64,000 nt of DNA from Galerina marginata (taxonomy: Eukaryota > Basidiomycota > Agaricomycetes > Agaricales > Galerinaceae). Shown one piece after another: positions 45,158-56,875 of this stretch (position 1 is the first letter of the stretch; every line of letters begins with the position of its first letter). The stretch lies in NCBI GenBank assembly GCA_023014335.1, contig JAECYW010000014.1:1054001-1118000 (forward strand), given 5' to 3'. The position numbers and the translations under genes are program-made. The notes beneath the pieces are model-generated. The model did not search any database. It saw nothing but the letters and a program-made list of their open reading frames with translations, and was not told the origin of the DNA.

Positions 45158-45524
45158 GGTGGCGGTCGAGTGCAGACTTTGAGGAGTTTAGAAGCATTGC
45201 GTGGGATATCTCGTTCTTGAGCAAAGTAAACAATTTGACCGCACGATATTGGTAAACGCGTGAAGTGACGATAAAAATAAACTAAGTAAGCGAAAGTGGT
45301 AAGAGGCTCGCGGCCCACGGGATACTATCTCCAGTTTGGTCGTACCTGGAGGCGGACGTGAGGACTCGCTTTTCCCCGCCATTCGTTCGTGGTATGTGGG
45401 GATTCTGTAGGCTTGGGAAAGGGTCTCCTGCTTACCCCTTCGGCCCTTAAACAAAATATAAATTCCCACTCAAAGCTCCGAGCTCCAGGGTCCGCATTGC
45501 ATTCCTCTCCCGACGGTCTTGACT
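45158..45524. promoter_or_regulatory. divergent promoter region between hydrolase and epimerase
   Basis: The 367 bp between two divergent start codons must contain both promoters. TTAAACAAAATATAAATTCC (about 45446-45465) includes a TATA-like ATATAAAT about 60 bp before the + strand ATG. No other site is recognised. Confidence 0.5.
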
Positions 45525-46879
45525 ATGCAATCGGATATCCAACACACCATCTTCCTCTTGGGTGCAACAGGCTATCTGGGATCTCAGTTTCTCGTCTTGC
45601 TGGGCCGTCGTTCTCTGCAATTCCACGTGTTAGTACTTGTGCGGAACCTTGACGCGGAGAAGGAGTCAAGGCTGAAGACCATATACCCAGACCTGTCGAT
45701 CATTGAGGGAAACCTGGATGACGCGGATGTGATCGTGGAAGGAGCCTCAAGAGCAAAGTACGTCGTAAATTGCGCGAGCTCAGATCACGATAAATCTGTC
45801 GAAGGTGAGAGTCCCTTCTTCAGCTATATGTCCGATAACTATCTTGAACCGACTACCAGCAATCCTGGCTGGGCTCGAAAAGCAATCCAAAGGAAGACCA
45901 GGTGACCCTCCGTTGTACATCCATGTATCGGGACTAGGCATTGCCAACGACAACGCAAGAGGAGAACTTGTCGATGAAGCCAAGATTCCGCGCTATACCG
46001 ATATCGGATTCAGCCTAGACCAGCTGCCCCCCGACAATCCGCATTTGAACTGCGATGTGCTTATCGCTGCCGCGGGGGTGAGGAAGGAGAATCCTATTCG
46101 CACCATTATCGCGTATCCTGGTTGGATTTATGGGTTGGGCGAAGGTGAGCAGCATCGAACTTCGAACGTTTTGATCACCAGTGGCCTGATCTGGCAATGG
46201 TATGGAAGGAATGAAAAAGGCAACTCTCGCCATTCGAGGTTTCATGAATGCATATAAAACCATAGGGTATGCTGGGACCTGGGGCCCAGGCTACAATTCC
46301 ATGTCCAATGTCCATGTCAAGGATTGTGCGAATGCGTTGTTGATGATTTTCGAAGCGGCAATTGCTGGGAAGGCGGATGAGGGTGCGGAAGGACATTGTA
46401 CGTCTGGACCACCGCAGTTTTCTTTTCTATGTACCTGGTCACTGAACTTTGAGACTTGTAAAAAATATAGATTTCGTCACCAGCGACGCACCATATGTTG
46501 CCTTCCACGATATCGCTACCGTTATCGGCAACGTAACGTTCTCTGCATTGGTCCGTTAATTTCAGTCCTGAGGAGATTTCTTTCGACTGCAGGTCATGTT
46601 CGGCAAAGGCATCTACACGCAGGGTGGATCGCGCCCCTTGCCCCCTACCGTTACAGACACCTTCGGTGAAGGTGAGCTCGAATGCAAACAATATTGGAGG
46701 AGCTGACCACTGAGTACGGGGGCGGGACAGCCGTTTGGCGTTTGCTGGCGAGCAATAACAGGGTTAAGCCACAGAGATTGAAACGGCTTGGCTGGGAAGC
46801 GGCGGAGACAAAGAAGATTTCTTTGTTGGAGTCCTTGCCTCGAGAAGTTGAAGCCGCGCTTGAGGAGGGTTATTACTAA
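45525..46879 (+). CDS. NAD(P)-binding epimerase/NmrA-like atypical SDR, copy 1
   Basis: The ATG at 45525 (MQSDIQ) precedes FLLGATGYLGSQFL, a Rossmann GxxGxxG NAD(P) site. Exons join over introns at about 45805-45862, 46147-46209, 46398-46471, 46531-46595 and 46672-46730. Further pieces are YIHVSGLGIANDN, IIAYPGWIYGLGEG, GTWGPGYNSMSNVHVKDC and, at the end, GWEAAETKKISLLE to EEGYY. The family includes oxidoreductases and regulators that bind NAD(P). The substrate is unknown. A close paralogue lies inverted at 50189-51523, and the last intron was set by comparing the two copies. Confidence 0.85.
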
Positions 46880-47101
46880 TCGAGAAGGATCAAAGCAAAT
46901 TTGATCGCAGTAGGCGCAATTATAAGTAATACGCAGACGAAGATAGTGGAATGGTGCGCCGAACCAGGTTTTGACGACCTGACCGAAACACTTTACTATT
47001 GTGGTCATCATATAACCTTGATTTCATTACAATTTACATTACCTACAATACAATTCCGATATAATCAATAAACTCAGCATTTATCACATTGGGGAACGAT
47101 A

Positions 47102-49583
47102 TCAAGCACCATCTTCGCCTAGCCTCGCTTCTTTCATCGACACCCACAAGCCATCCTAGAATCAAAGAAGGAACATCAGCACTTCTTCCCATCTCTCAAA
47201 TCCCCACAACAAGAAAAGCCAACCGTACCTGGACATACATCGTCAAATGGGTCCTAGGCCGTATCTTCTCCCTCCCCTTGCGCCCCTTCTTATCCTCCGC
47301 CCATTCCGCAGGAGGCCGCGAAGCAGGCGGTTGTGCATCCGGGACGAGCGAGATGTCGGAGAATGTCTGCAGGAGCCGGACGAGGAAGAAAGAGGCTTCG
47401 TGGTATGCGAACTGGGTTTGAGTACGCGTCAGTTGTGAAAGATTTCAATGATCAGTGTTAAGACGAAACGAACCTGCTGCCCAAGACATATCCGCGGGCC
47501 GGCGTTGAATGGGAGGAAGATGAATGGGTTTGGGGTGAGGTATTTATGCAGCCTCTCATCTAGGAACCGGTCTGGGTCGAATTCCAGTGCTAACGGCTTC
47601 GTAGTTAGACAAAAGGCTTTGGTCACTGAAGTGGTGCTAACCGTCTGGTCCCCAGAGATCTGTGCGCCTGTGCATCATGAAAACCGCATATGGGGTCCTG
47701 TTAGGATCGTTAGTGGGTATATGAGGTACGAAGCACGAAAGGACGAGGTATACCTCGTGTTAGCGGGGATATAGAACGGTTTTCCCTTGGGGTTAGGCCA
47801 AGTTGTCGCTTGCTTGGATGTCCGAACGTTGAATGGGCTAGGGAGTCAACGATCAGCACGAATCTGAAGGGCAGGCGTAACAACTGGAGGACTCACACGA
47901 CTGGGTACAACCTCAAAGTTTCTGCGGAAAGTATAAGATAAAGACAACCTAAAGGCTGATCGTCACTCACCATTGATGACCGCCCGCAGGTACTTCATAT
48001 CCCTAAAATCATCATACGTAGGCCTCCTCTGCGGCCCGACCTTCTCCAATATCTCCTGGCGCAGCCGGCGGAGGAACTCTGGATGTTCCGCAAGCATGTA
48101 CACAGTGAATGTCAACGTGCTCGCGGTCTAACGAGAACAAAAAAATTAAAAAAAGAAGCGCAGGTCCAGACGCCGCACATACCGTGTCCCTTCCGGCGAC
48201 CAGCAACGACATGATTTCGTCCCTCAACGTGATCGGGTCCTCCGTCGAATTAACCAGGTTCTCCAGCAGCGTCTCATCGTCCCTATCCTTGTTTACGACG
48301 CCGCTGTCAGCCAGCTCTCTCTTCTTCTTTATAGCCTCAGCAACGATGGGGTCAATGAAGCTATGCACAACGCCCATTGGTTTCTTCAGCTTATCATGCC
48401 AAAACTCCGCAAACGGCCAATGCACCCCAAACCGCATCCGGAAAGCCGTAACAGACTGCGCTTCAGTAAAAGCGCTGACAAAACGGGAGGCGCGGTGATT
48501 ATCCGTGCTGCTCTTATTGTTCGACGGGTTGGAGGAGGCGTAGTACGGGTAGGGCAGCTCGCCGGAGAGCGAGCCCACGTCGTTGCCGAATAAAAACTCT
48601 GTGGCGGAGTCGAGGGTGAATCGTGCTACGAGGTCTTGGAAATCGACGGGGAAGCCTTCGGATTGTCGGTGCTTTAGCTGGGTGATGGCGGCTTCTGCGT
48701 GTCGGTCGAAGTTGTCGAAGTGGCTGATTCGGTCCTTGCTGAAAAATGGGCGAGTCATGGAGCGGTGGAATCTAGAGAAGGCACGGTTGGATGTCAGATG
48801 GGCATGTCAGGTTGCAGTTGTAGTTGGGCACGTACTTCCAAAGTTCCCCTGAGTATTTCAGAAATTAGATGTGCAACACTTCGTTTGGGATGACTGACCG
48901 TCAGCGGCAAACACCCCAGTGCCTAACAGTGGGTAGAAGAGAAAGCGAGTCTCTGGACCTTTCTCAAAGTCGTCGAATTGGGTTGCCAGTATTGCCTGAA
49001 GATCATAGGTCAGGGGTTAACGAAGAGAGATGGAGAAGCTGAATAACTTTGATATGCTCTGGCTCGGCTGTGATGATCTTCGAAAGTTCGAGGTCAACAA
49101 CTATGAACTCGACAAAGCAAATTGCGAGACATACCCTATTCTCAAATAACACCCTTCGGTTAAATGTATACCCCCCTATTTTTTTGCTCAACTCTTCAAA
49201 TCCATCGGCTAGAGGGAAGGAGAATGAGAACAAGTCTTGAACCCACAACACCAATAAGACTCACCAGGATAGCCTGTCTTGAACGCTTTGATATTGCTGA
49301 TCAATCCCAAAAAGCCGCCAGGAGATGGATCCCCAATTCGAGGGGGCATGACTGCGCCCATCCTCGCGGCGTCGAGGTGTACACAGAGTTCGTCCCACAT
49401 AACCGCAGCTGTCAATGCCAGCGGGAGACTGGCGAGCATCCATAATGGCATGATCCATCCTGATACTCGAACATCATAAGCCGATGATAGGATTCGACCG
49501 ATGATGTAGGCAATTATGGGAGGCGAGACGATCCGAGGCGACCATTTGACGAGGTATTGGATTCCGGGAGGTATGTCGCGCAT
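47102..49583 (-). CDS. cytochrome P450, CYP63-like
   Basis: The ATG at 49583 begins [11 protein letters not shown], followed by hydrophobic segments ([16 protein letters not shown] and [16 protein letters not shown]) that would anchor it in the ER. About ten short introns. The I-helix has LLVAGRDT, split by an intron right after. The K-helix ExxR is ETLRLYP, then PFNVR. The heme loop is [15 protein letters not shown] with the Cys ligand. The last exon gives [12 protein letters not shown] and TGA at 47102-47104. Anchor topology and motif spelling fit the basidiomycete CYP63 family, known for oxidising alkanes, fatty acids and xenobiotics. The actual substrate is unknown. It lies between two inverted epimerase-like paralogues. 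Confidence 0.9.
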
Positions 49584-50188
49584 GTTCGAGTGAAGGAGGC
49601 AGACAGTGACCGGCGACCGGTTATGCATGGACGCCGGTTGTTTACTAATGACGTAACCCGCCAATAATAATTGCCCTGCCACTAACCCGTAGGATCTCTC
49701 TGCCAGTCTCTACCACCCGCTGCGTCAGTCTAATGGAAAACCATGCTCCTCCATCTGCCTGCCGTTCCCCAAGGAAAGCATGGAGAGGAAAAGATGCCGC
49801 CAGAGGACGAGATGCGATTGCAATGCGATTGAGATGCGAAGTTGGTTTGCACTGCGTGCAGCGTCAACGAACAAACGGAGACTGACCGTATTCATTCACA
49901 AGAAAGATGTCCGAAGTTCCAAGAGAGCAAGTTGAGTTGGTCCTTCGACAATAAGTTCTATTTGTATGCTCACCCCCAGATAGGTCTGGAGATTTTATAG
50001 TTACATATACGCTCCCGTTCCCTAGAGCCGATTTACCTGACATTGCCCTAATTTGAAAGAGATAAAGCTACTCGGCCAGGTCTTACAGCGCATTGTGTCA
50101 GTACCTTCGACTAAGTAGCCTGTACCTGTGCTTATAGTCCCTTCTACCTTCTTCAGGTTTCCAATTCCGCCTAGATTCTCCTCCGCCA
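49584..50188. other. intergenic region between P450 start and epimerase copy 2 end
   Basis: No gene is visible. It should contain the P450 promoter on the minus strand and the 3' flank of the epimerase-like gene. No repeats or clear sites were recognised. Confidence 0.5.
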
Positions 50189-51523
50189 CTAATGCCCTTC
50201 GTCAAGTATGACCTCAATTTCTTGGGGCAGGGATGCCAACAAAGAAACCTTCTTCGTCTCTGTCGCTTCCCAGCCCAGTCGTCCTAACCGCTGTGGTTTA
50301 GCCCGATTGTTGCCTCCCAGCGCACGCCAAACGGCTGTCCCATCCCAATTTTCAGTGGTTAGCTCCATCGACCTTTTTACTCGAGCTTACCTTCACCCAA
50401 GGCATCTGTGATGGAAGGCGGCAGAGGCTGCGATCCACCCTGCTTGTAAATGCCTTTACTAAACATAATCTGCAATCAAGAATTTCCTCAGAATTGATGT
50501 CAAGTCGAGCAGGGTAGAAAGCATTACGTCGCCAATAGCGGTAGCGATATCCCGGAAAGCAACATACGGTGCGTCGCTGGTGATGAAATCTATTTTATAA
50601 GTCCCTCAGATTTCAGTGACATGGGCATAGAACTGAGTTGGTTCCGACGTACAGTGTCCTTCCGCGCCCTCATCTGCTTTCCCAGCAACTGCTGCTTCAA
50701 AAATCATCAATAGTGCTTCTGCACAATCTTTGATGTGGACACTGGACACGGCATTGTGACCTGGGCCCCAGGTTCCAGCATACCCAGTAATTTTAAATGC
50801 ACCCATAAAGCCTCGAAGAGCAAAAGTTGTCTTCGTCAATCCTGTCGAACCAGATCAGGTCACTGGCAATCAAGTCGTTTGAACACTACTCGCCTTCTCC
50901 CAAGCCGTAAACCCAACTAGGATATGCGACGATAGTGCGAGTAGGATTTTGTTTCCTAATCCCCGCGGCAGCGATTAGCGCATCGCAGTTCACATGAGGG
51001 TTGTCGGAAGGTAACTGCTCCAGGCTGAATCCGATGTCACTATAATGCGGAATTTTGTCTTCGTCGACAAGCTCTCCTCTGGCATTATCATTGATGATTG
51101 CTAATCCCGACACATGGATGTACAACGGAGGGTCACCTGGTCTTTTCGCGGATTGCTTCTCGAGCCCAGCTAAAATTGCTGGTAAGGAGATTCAAGGTTG
51201 TTATTTGACCCATAACTGAAGAGAGGACGGTACTCACCTTCTATCGATTTTTCGTGATCTGAGCTCGCGCAGTTTACGACGTACTTCGCTCTCGACGCGC
51301 CTTCCACAATCACGTCGGCGTCATCCAGACTTCCCTCAACGGCAGATAGGTCCGGATATATGGTTTTCAGCCTTGCCTCTTTCTCGGCGTCAAGGTTCCG
51401 GACAAGTGCTGCCACATGGAACTGCAGACTCGGAGAACGACGGCCCAGCGAGACGAGAAACTGAGATCCCAAATAGCCTGTTGCACCGAGGAGGAAGACG
51501 GTGCGTTGAATATCCGATTGCAT
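50189..51523 (-). CDS. NAD(P)-binding epimerase/NmrA-like atypical SDR, copy 2
   Basis: The ATG at 51523 (MQSDIQRTVFL) precedes GATGYLGSQFLVSLG. The exon plan parallels copy 1: YIHVSGLAIINDNARGELV, TIVAYPSWVYGLGEG, GTWGPGHNAVSSVHIKDC, and a C-terminus GWEATETKKVSLL to DEGH with TAG at 50189-50191. Protein similarity to copy 1 is high over the full length, so this is a duplication in inverted orientation around the P450. Both copies appear intact, which suggests both are expressed. A shared pathway with the P450 is inference from position only. Confidence 0.85.
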
Positions 51524-53857
51524 GATAATTATCAAGAACGTCGGGAGAGGAACTTGAGCGGAATTCGATGTGGACCCTGGAGCTTATTTAAGTGGGAAGG
51601 TACTTGTATTTCAAGACTCGGAGCCGCCCGCGGCCGTGATAAGAACCACTGGCAACTTGGAGTTGACTTGGAGGAAAAGTTCTTCTAAACCCGGGTTCGG
51701 TCATCCAAAGCTATCAAGCCCCATGTCTAAATTTAGTAGATTGGTTTTACGGTACTCACCATGTGTAAGGCCCAAGTTCTCCAGAATTTTGCACTTATTT
51801 ACTGTGCTTTGAAACTACACGGTACTGGGTGAAATAACTCTGTACGGTCTTCTCTTTGGAGTATATCGAAGGCCGGGACCTTAACCTTGAAAAGCAGATA
51901 CTGATGATACTCCTGTAGCGTTCCTACGGCGAGAAACAGTTAACGTAGGGAAATCTATTATAGATTCAAAATTGCCGTCATGCAACCCGCGTTCTCGATG
52001 TCGCCGACCTCAGCTAACGCGACTGGCATGGGGTCAAATCCCTAGACACCAATTCAACGACAAAGATTTGACATGCCGTTCTGATCGACTTTGCTTCAAC
52101 AACTCAGACATGGATTGGACAAAGTGGGGGAGCCTATCGTGTAAGGGTTGAACGTGCGTGAAATCGATATGGCACATTACGGATGAAACACAAGTTCCCA
52201 TCGACAATATCGCTTTCCTGAATAAAGAACGAGGGTGGTTTCAAAGAACAGTGCCCCATCCAGTTCCGTTTCTGGAACGTAAAGTTGGATGTGGTGATAC
52301 GATGGAAGATTACAAAGTTTGTGATCTGAGGCTGTGAATTGAGAATTTGACATTGATGTTTGGAGGTTCAATGCGATGCGACGGGTGAAGTTCAGACCGT
52401 ATAAGCGCCGTATATGTATCTGCAACCCAAGAACGCCAGAATCCTGAATGTCTTGTGGTCGGAAACTGTTGGTCAAACTTTGGTTACAGAGGTGGAGAGG
52501 CAGGAGAGAGTTGCGGTGAATCCATTGCAATAAGAGCGTGGGTTCTGCTGACTAATATTATAATTTCTCTTTTTCACACCCGAGACCCTCCTTCAACCCA
52601 CTTTTCTCACTTCTTGGTCCCCTCGACGAATGTATTCTGAGAGTCTGCCGCCTGATTATTAGTTGAAAACACCCAGATGACTGCAATCTAACGCTGGGCT
52701 GCACTGACGAGAATACGCCGAGAACGGAATTACCCACTCCACGCTTGTTCAAGTTACCTCATCCATTCATTCATCCAATGTCCCACTGGCTCGATGCACG
52801 CCACACCTTATGGACCTTGTTTTTTTTTTCTATCTAGCGCCCATCTGACGCACAGCAACCTGTGATCACTTACATCACTGTTTCGCGATCTAATACCGAG
52901 CGTGTCTCGAGGGTCTCCTGATACGCTATGTCCCTTCGGTGCGTGTCGTTTGTACTCCAAGTTGATCACGGAACGACACTCACCTCTCCATCTGCCACTG
53001 CACCAGTCTGTCTCGTGGCTACTATTATTTCGTCAATCGCCCACCAAATGAAGCCTCTATTCCGAGTACGTAGAGACGACTGCTTTTGGACACGTCAAAA
53101 CTGCCAAGTGCCAAAGTCTATGGCACGATGTGGCTACTGAGTGCGTGCGTGCGTGCATTCGGCGTTACGGATTTGTTTCAATGTTTCTGACGGGACTTTG
53201 AACTGCAGTTGACCGAATGTGCCCAAAATATGCGTGTTGTTAAGCAGTACCGCAAAGTTGTCCAGAACACAATGATCATCATACCGGAGTCGGTTGTTAA
53301 TTGATTAATTAATTAGCAGAAGACGGAACCGTGGCAGCCAGGAAAAGAAGTCATCCCCGGCCAGGCTTTTCTCTTGTGAGGTTCTTTCTCCTGTAGAAAG
53401 TTTTGATCAAATGCATGTGGCACCTTACTCCCAGCTGAAAGGAGCCCACAATCTTGCGTCGTCTCTGTGTAGAATTCCTCACCGACGAAAGATAAGTGAA
53501 GATCGGCAACAGCTAATTACCGTGACATCTGACCACTGGAGCCCTGACACCTCCGATGTTGTGAAATTTCTCACCAGCTGGCGTGTGTCTATGTGCTTTC
53601 CTGTGGTATGCTTTCTCGCCACTATGTGCCCTCGCATTTCGTTGCGAAACTACGAACTCCTCCAAGCGTCAACTTCGAATGTTATGATACCTTTACGATT
53701 AAGTTGATCATCACCGAACCGGGGCATCAAGTCACATCAAGGAGGTGCGTGTTGCTGCATGTTTGGAATAACAGGGCATAATTTTCTCCTTTGCAAAGCC
53801 TGTTATAAATATCTTCGATCGGCAATACTTCATTGAGCCTCATCCCCCATTCCCCGC
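51524..53857. other. 2.3-kb stretch without a supported gene
   Basis: Short open frames occur on both strands but none has a recognisable motif or consistent splice context. A short GCGTGC microsatellite lies at about 53141-53156. The last 150 bp include ATAAATATCT, a possible TATA element for the metacaspase gene. Confidence 0.45.
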
Positions 53858-56425
53858 ATGGATCCCTCGACGCCCCTCAGACCAGAGCCAATGTTCTTGA
53901 AACGACTCTTTGAACACTTCATGAAGATGTTCACCTCAAGCCTCCGTCCCTTTAGATCATTAGGCTGGTACCACCGGGCTGAGCAGGGCCAACCGTCGGT
54001 CTTCCGACACATCTTCCTTTTCCTCAAGCAAACCTTTGCGCCCCTGTTGTCTCTGCCAGGTTGGCGCAAGGCTCGAAGACAGGCCAAAGAAGAGGCCAAA
54101 CAGAATCCCGGCAATGAACCTACCAATGGACCCACCCCACCAGAATCCGTGCAACAGGACCCATTGGCACCGGACACCAACGCGTCGGCATCGTTGCCGC
54201 CAGAGCCAGTGGTGCCACAATCCATGCTGCCAGAAGCTATGATATCAGCCTCCGTGCACCCAGAGCCAGAGCATATGGTGCCGCCATCTGCTCCACCAGA
54301 GTTGATGCTGCCTGATTCTCCGTCGCCTTCAACGAAGGTGGTGAGGAAGAAGGCCCTCCTCATTGGCATCAAGGAGTCTGTCGAGGTTGCCGAAAGTGAT
54401 CAAAAGGTAGCTGTGGAGCCGAAGCGATCGACGAGTCTTCCCCACAAGTCCAAGAAAAACACTTCCAAGGCATCTGGTAGTTTGCGGAAGAATTCAACTG
54501 CAAATAATCCGCACAAGGATGTGAAGGCACTACAGGCTCTATTACAAGGTGTGTTCCCTCTTAACATTCCGGAAGCCTTTCGAGCAATTTTGACCCACAG
54601 TTGCAGATGTGTATGGATATGCTCCGGAAGATATAACTATCCTCTCTGACGTCCCGAACGAAATTCAGCCCACCAGAGAGAACATTGTATGTGGCAATGG
54701 CAAGCCCCTCGGTAATAGCAATCGCCGTCTAATTACTTGAATTCTTAGCTCCTGCAGATCAGAAAGCTTGTAGAATGTGCCAAAGACGACGACCGATTTT
54801 TCTTTCATTGTCAGTTCGCCTTTCATTGGTCCTACTTTCTCGCTTTGGTAAACTTATTCTACTTTGCAGTTTCCGGTCATTCTGGTCAAGAAAAAACAGA
54901 TGATCCCAAGGAAGAGGATGGCTTGGATGAATGTAAGCATCTGTGTTTACTGCGCTGTAACATGCAATAGCTTTTGTCTCTAGACATTTTGACATCAGAC
55001 CGAAAACGAATCATGGATAATGTGGGTTTAGATCTCCTTCGCGACCACCCAATCTTACTGTGGAACAGGAACTCAAAGAATCCCTTGTCGACCCTCTTCC
55101 TTCCACATGTTCCTTGATTGTAAGTCAAATTCTTTGCAATTTCGTTTGCGTTTTCTTATTTCATATAGGCTATCTTTGATTCTTGTCACTCCGGCACCTT
55201 ACTTGGTTATAACCTTCATTCATTATCTAGACTTATCGTTGATGGTCTTGCAGATCTTCCCCATTTTAGATGCAACAGGGTTTACGTTCCGTGGGTAAAC
55301 AAAGGGCACAGAAAAACCAGAACGCGTTGGGGAAAAAATCGTACGCTGTTCTTTCTCTTTCTCTTTCTTGATAGACTATCAATGTGTTTTACTTTTCTGT
55401 CAATCAAGTGCGTCAGCTCGCAAGTAAGCGACTTTGCCTTTTCTTCTCTTCAATCAACGTCAAACCTTTGTCATCGTACTTTACAGAACTCACTTCTCAT
55501 TCTGGGATACGATCAAACACTTCTCCGCCGACGGCCTTAGTTCATACTTCGATCGGGGCGGTTGCGGACCAGATTCTTGATATCGACCTTCAAGACGAAG
55601 TCCTGGCCAATGTCTTAGGGGACGCGCAACAGAAAACACAACTATCAATTGTTACAAGTCACTCCCAATTGAGTGCTTTTGTCGACTCCCCTTGGGAACT
55701 AGTTTCCTCCCCTATTCCTACGGTTTGTGAGGGGTACTGTCGAGGTAACCCGAAGCCAAGACAGGCCACTGTGCCCCAGGACAGGGTTGACGTCGTAATT
55801 TCAACACTTAGTCGTGCATTTTCGTTAAGGTTGACATTCATTTTTTCAGATCTGTCTTTCATCTTCAGATGATGGCCAACTGACATGGGAGGATAATTTA
55901 GGAAATTCAATGACTCAAGTAGGTCATCCCCAATGCTCTGCATTTCTTGCTAACCTCCTGTGTAGTTTTTGGTTAATATCTTAAGTACGTTAAATTACTG
56001 TACGGTGTCACTGGGGCGATTCAGAGCCTAATTCCTGTTTGTTCAGGGGAAAAGTCTGAGAGAACACTCGCCGAAGTTTTAACTCTGGTCAGGTGAGGCT
56101 ATCCTCTTTACATGTTGGGTCGACTGAAAGCCTGCTGCTTTCTAGCTATAATATACACGATTACTACCTGCAATTGCACGACAGGGCCAGGAAGTACAAA
56201 GTAGCCTTAAAAGTCCATAACGAACGACTCAGGAAAAAAGGGAAAAGTTCTGTCACCGGTGAGGTGGTCGAGATGTACAATTTTCAGGACCCACAGGTGT
56301 GCATTGACCATTGATAACCCATTTTTTTGTGACATCTTCTAACATCTATACCTCAGCTGTCTAGTCTTGTTCCATTGGCGAGTTGCGGTGGACCATTTGA
56401 ATTGGAAAGTAAAGCTGACTGGTAA
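53858..56425 (+). CDS. metacaspase (caspase-like C14 domain) with proline-rich N-terminus
   Basis: The ATG at 53858 (MDPSTPLRPEP). An N-terminal region of about 150 residues contains amphipathic segments and a proline-rich run with PPE and HPE motifs. The p20-like part starts KKALLIGIKE. It is followed, unusually, by a basic Ser/Lys-rich linker of about 55 residues before HKDVKALQALLQ and GYAPEDITILSD. The catalytic His is in FFFHFSGHSGQ (exon joint near 54868) and the catalytic Cys in AIFDSCHSGTLL (joint near 55167). The p10-like part includes LSSSDDGQLTWED. The C-terminus has YYLQLHDRARKYKVALK and ends ESKADW, TAA 56423-56425. Metacaspases cleave after Arg/Lys and take part in stress and cell death in fungi (known). 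About ten introns; the one near 55320-55490 is uncertain. Confidence 0.85.
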
Positions 56426-56875
56426 CCCTTCCGTAGGATATGGACCGCATATTCTTACCATGACCTTGAACGCATCACCTAACTTATTTTTATTTATCCT
56501 AAATGTTACCCTGTTTTGGCTATAGCCGTCGAGATCTTGGCTCGTCAGTTCAATTCAAACGATACGATCGTTGCGTAGCCCACAATTTTTTCTTTGTATG
56601 TGATGTATCTTCCTAGCTCTCTAAAACCGTGAGAACTATTTTCTCCATCCGATCACAAGCTGCGTCCAGCTCGAGGCTTCGACAACGCTGTATGTCACTA
56701 CCACTACCATCTGTTCATGAAACAAGTATTATTGGCGGATTTAAATTATATTCTCGTGAGCTAGTCCTCAGTGAACTGGAGGGCTTACCCCAGTGCACGT
56801 AACTGCCTCATGCTGCTCAAATTCAGTGTTGCTTCAAGTTGAAACGTTGACGTCTTGACCTTGTTGTGACCAAAC

